From Alphaproteobacteria bacterium (GTDB lineage: Bacteria > Pseudomonadota > Alphaproteobacteria > GCA-2731375), in contig JANQKO010000491.1 in assembly GCA_028281075.1 (NCBI GenBank), positions 1 through 17,279 of the forward strand: DNA of 17,279 nt, in the 5' to 3' direction. A program made the position numbers and the translations under genes. Positions 14,618 through 17,279 of this stretch are shown piece by piece (position 1 is the stretch's first letter; each line of letters begins with the position of its first letter). The notes under the pieces were generated by a model. It was not told the origin of the DNA. It worked only from the letters and a program-made list of their open reading frames with translations, and searched no databases.

Positions 14618-17089
14618 TCAGCTCGAATCGTCGCCGGCGGCGACGTCGTGGCCGGTTGGGACCGGCCGTGGGTGGCGCACGGCGGCGGCGTCGGCCCGGC
14701 GGTCATCGTGGGCCGTGTCGGCCATGTGCACCACGCGCTGCGGGAAGGGGATCTCGATGCCGGCGTCACGGAACCTGGCGTCGATCTCGTAGCGCAGGTC
14801 GCTGCCGATCACCAGCCGGTAGATCACGTCGTCGGTGAAGCAGCGCAGCTCGAAATCCAGGCTGCTGGCGCCGAAGTCCCGGAACAGCACGAACGGCTCG
14901 GGCCAGGACAGGACCCGGTCATGCGCGCGGGCGACGCCCAGCAGGATCTCGCGGACCTGCCCGGTGTCGCTGCCATAGGCGACGCCGACCGGGATCTCGA
15001 TGCGGCCGTAGCGGTCCTTGTGGGTCCAGTTCATCACCGAGTTCGACAACAGATCGGCGTTCGGAATGATCACCGAGGCGCGCTGGAAGGTCTGCAGCTC
15101 GGTCGCGCGCACGCTGATACGCTTGACGAAGCCCTCGTTCTCGCCGACCACGACCCAGTCGCCCACCTTGACCGGCCGCTCGATCAGCAGGATCAGGCCG
15201 GAGACGAAGTTGTTGACGACGTTCTGCAGCCCGAAGCCGATGCCGACCGACAGCGCGCCGGCGATCAGCGCGATGTTGGTCAGGTCGATGCCGACCGTGG
15301 CGACGGCTATGGCGATCGCCAGCACGACGCCGAGATAGCCGAAGCCCGAGGCCAGCGAGTTCTGCACGCCGACGTCGATCTGCGTCTGCGGCAGGACCTT
15401 TTCGGCCAGCGCCCGCTGCAGCATCCGGGTGATCACGATCGCCAGGATGAAGACGGCGACGGCGATGGCGATGTCGGTCAGCGAGATGGTGACGTTACCG
15501 ACGGTGAAACCCTGCAGGAATTCGGCGGTCCAGTCCCAGACATCCCGGATCGGCACGCCCCAGGCCGGCACGACCGCGATCAGGCCGAAGGCGAAGACCA
15601 GCACGTCCAGCAGGGCGCGGAGCCAGAATTTCAGCACCATCCGCGTGCGGTGCCGGATGCCCAGGGTCCCGACCACCCAGCCCGCCCGCAGGGCGCCGCC
15701 GATCAGTTCGCGCAGCAGGCCGCGGCCGACGAACAGCACGCCGATGATGATGCCGGTGCTCAGCAGGTTGTCGATCAGATAGGCGCCGAACATCGGATAG
15801 CCGACGAGGCAGCTCAGGATGCCGGCGGCGGCGATCAGCATGATCAGCGCCCGCAGGGCGCGCCAGAAACGGCTCGCCTCGGACACGGCCGGCGTGTCCA
15901 CCGTCTCGTCCCCGCCGTCCGGCGCGGCCGGATCGCCCCACAGGCCGGGCTGCATCAGCAGCAGAATGGCGGCGGCGGCGATCATGCTCCAGAACGATTC
16001 CCAGACCGACTCGACGGCCGGTGACACCGCGATATCGCCGATGGTGCTGTTCAGGAACAGGCTGACGGCGATGATGCAGGCCAGCAGGCCGACCCGGCGG
16101 TTCAGCTTGACGGCGTTTTGCGGCGGGATCGGCGCCAGCCGCCAGTCCGGCCAGTCCGGGGCCAGGACCGCGCGGGACATGGCCGTGGTCAGCACCAGCA
16201 GGATCATCGCCGCGCAGAACATCACCACCATGTCCTGGAACAGGCCCGACACCAAGGCCACGTCGCTGCCGGCGCGCCAGAGCAGGCCGGCGAGGATGAG
16301 CGCCGGCAGCACGCCGCTGGCGAGGCCCTCGGCGACGGCGCCGACGAAGCGGCGGGTATAGCTTGGCGTCTCGATGGCCGAGGTGCGGCCGAACCGGGCC
16401 AGCACCATCCGGCGAATGGCCCAGCCCAGCGCCGCCGCCACGGCCAGAACCGCGAACGGCCGCCACAGCAGCGCCGGCGACCGCCGCTCGGCGGGCAGGG
16501 TCCGCCACCATTCGCCGGGCGCACGGGCCAGCGCCAGGAAACGCTCGGCGACCGCCGGCGCCGCCGTCCACAGGGTGTCGGGCGCCAGCGGGTAGGGATA
16601 GGCCGTGAACAGCTCCTCCAGAAGCTCGGCCCGGGCCAGCTCGGTCAGCGCCGAGAGGATCTCGCCGGCGCGCGCGATGGTCAGCTCGGCCTGCGCCACC
16701 CGGGCGCGATAGAACTGCAGGTTCTCGCCGAACTCGGCCCGGTTCGCGGCGACGTCGTCGGGTTCCGGCGGCTCGTCGTCGGCCGGCGGCGGTCCCAGCG
16801 CGTCGAGCAACCGCTGCGCGGCTGCCGCCTCGGCGCCGGCGGCGTCGCGGGCCGCCGTCGCCTCGGTCCGGATCGCCAGCACGCGCGCCCGGACCCGGCC
16901 CGTGCGTTCCGCCGTCTGCAGGGCGCCGCGGGTGTAGTCGCGCGCGCGGTCGAGGTCGCGGGTCCAGCCCTCGACCACGACGCTGAACGGCCGTGACGGC
17001 GTCCGCGTCTGCGCCAGCAGGTCCGCCGCCAGGGCGCAGAACAGGACCAGGACGACCAGCGAGGCGAAGGGGCGCGGGGCCAATGTCAT
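14618..17089 (-). CDS. Large MscS-family (MscK-like) mechanosensitive channel
   Basis: Read from the ATG at 17089, the product is 823 residues and opens with a signal peptide (MTLAPRPFASLVVLVLF, Ala-rich cleavage region). An ATG at 17125 would add 12 residues ahead of it and has no ribosome site. In numbering from that longer form: a periplasmic alpha-helical, Ala/Glu/Arg-rich domain (about 45-210), about eleven membrane helices, then the MscS core. The pore helix has GALSVGIGFGLQNVVNNFVSG (623-643), followed by the beta domain VGDWVVVGENEGFVKRI (654-670), PNADLLSN (688-695) and the alpha/beta domain ending FRDAGIEIPFPQRVV (785-799). The layout matches the MscK-like and DUF3772-bearing channels. 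It acts in the inner membrane against hypo-osmotic shock. Confidence 0.92.
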   Translation of the reverse strand: MTLAPRPFASLVVLVLFCALAADLLAQTRTPSRPFSVVVEGWTRDLDRARDYTRGALQTAERTGRVRARVLAIRTEATAARDAAGAEAAAAQRLLDALGPPPADDEPPEPDDVAANRAEFGENLQFYRARVAQAELTIARAGEILSALTELARAELLEELFTAYPYPLAPDTLWTAAPAVAERFLALARAPGEWWRTLPAERRSPALLWRPFAVLAVAAALGWAIRRMVLARFGRTSAIETPSYTRRFVGAVAEGLASGVLPALILAGLLWRAGSDVALVSGLFQDMVVMFCAAMILLVLTTAMSRAVLAPDWPDWRLAPIPPQNAVKLNRRVGLLACIIAVSLFLNSTIGDIAVSPAVESVWESFWSMIAAAAILLLMQPGLWGDPAAPDGGDETVDTPAVSEASRFWRALRALIMLIAAAGILSCLVGYPMFGAYLIDNLLSTGIIIGVLFVGRGLLRELIGGALRAGWVVGTLGIRHRTRMVLKFWLRALLDVLVFAFGLIAVVPAWGVPIRDVWDWTAEFLQGFTVGNVTISLTDIAIAVAVFILAIVITRMLQRALAEKVLPQTQIDVGVQNSLASGFGYLGVVLAIAIAVATVGIDLTNIALIAGALSVGIGFGLQNVVNNFVSGLILLIERPVKVGDWVVVGENEGFVKRISVRATELQTFQRASVIIPNADLLSNSVMNWTHKDRYGRIEIPVGVAYGSDTGQVREILLGVARAHDRVLSWPEPFVLFRDFGASSLDFELRCFTDDVIYRLVIGSDLRYEIDARFRDAGIEIPFPQRVVHMADTAHDDRRADAAAVRHPRPVPTGHDVAAGDDSS

Positions 17090-17164
17090 ATCCCGGAAGG
17101 ACTTCCCAGCTCGGCAGTCTATCATGACGGCTGGCCGACCATGATGGGGGCGGGAAACGCCGGC

Positions 17165-17279
17165 TCAGCCCGCGAAGATCCGGCCCCATCCGGTGACGCG
17201 CCGCGGGTCGACGCCGGCCAGCTCGAGGGCGCGCAGCACCACGACGCTGATGCTGTCGTAGACCGGGATGCCGTGGCGG
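17165..17279 (-). CDS. Maleate-isomerase / Asp-Glu-racemase-like enzyme, 3' end only
   Basis: The last 38 codons before a TGA; the rest lies beyond the window. The translated end reads HGIPVYDSISVVVLRALELA, then GVDPRRVTGWGRIFAG. A VYDSI segment, an amphipathic helix, the AGVDP turn and the terminal GWGR(I/L)F closely resemble the C-terminus of maleate cis-trans isomerase and arylmalonate-decarboxylase-like members of the Asp/Glu racemase superfamily. The catalytic cysteines are not in view, so the exact activity is open. It lies 75 bases upstream of the channel gene, on the same strand. Confidence 0.7.
   Translation of the reverse strand, partial: RHGIPVYDSISVVVLRALELAGVDPRRVTGWGRIFAG

Noticed and set aside
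14648..16024. Plus-strand frame opposite the MscS gene
   Set aside because: Asp/Gln/His-rich with no domain; antisense shadow.

Overview
The window is GC-rich chromosomal DNA that reads like an alphaproteobacterium, probably of the Rhodospirillales type. The main pointers are a Rhodobacter-type phosphatidylethanolamine N-methyltransferase (PmtA-like), strong GC bias at third codon positions, and the general mix of an LLM flavin oxidoreductase, an SDR, a large MscS channel and a maleate-isomerase/Asp-Glu-racemase-like enzyme. The assignment is inference; there is no rRNA or other phylogenetic marker. I saw no tRNA, rRNA, CRISPR array, transposase, integrase or phage gene.

Layout from left to right. 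(1) 115-4953, plus strand: a giant secreted protein with a signal peptide, seven HAF-type repeats, a long beta-helix-like region made of about four ~225-residue super-repeats, and a C-terminal PEP-CTERM sorting signal. (2) 4974-7613, minus strand and convergent: an unusual fusion of an eight-helix membrane domain to a C-terminal FAD-dependent amine oxidase of the renalase-like type. (3) 7614-7945: a 332-base non-coding stretch with a perfect palindrome, a triplicated 8-base motif and an intrinsic terminator for the next gene. (4) 7946-9221, minus strand: a small three-helix membrane protein downstream of an LLM-class oxidoreductase, apparently one transcription unit. (5) 9307-10083, plus strand, divergent from the LLM gene: an SDR dehydrogenase. 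(6) 10195-11985, plus strand: an orphan membrane sensor histidine kinase. (7) 12133-12909, plus strand: a TylF/MycF-like methyltransferase, convergent with (8) 12927-13589, minus strand: a PmtA-like methyltransferase. The two genes end inside one shared inverted repeat. (9) 13677-14585 and 14618-17089, minus strand: an EamA/DMT exporter and a large MscK-like mechanosensitive channel, 32 bases apart. (10) 17165-17279: the 3' end of a maleate-isomerase/Asp-Glu-racemase-like gene that runs off the window.

Functional links are limited. Several genes concern the cell envelope: the surface-sorted giant protein, the phospholipid methyltransferase, the mechanosensitive channel, the sensor kinase and the membrane-bound flavoprotein. 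The LLM oxidoreductase and SDR form a divergent redox pair. The best candidates for something undescribed are the membrane-domain/renalase fusion and the repeat architecture of the giant PEP-CTERM protein.
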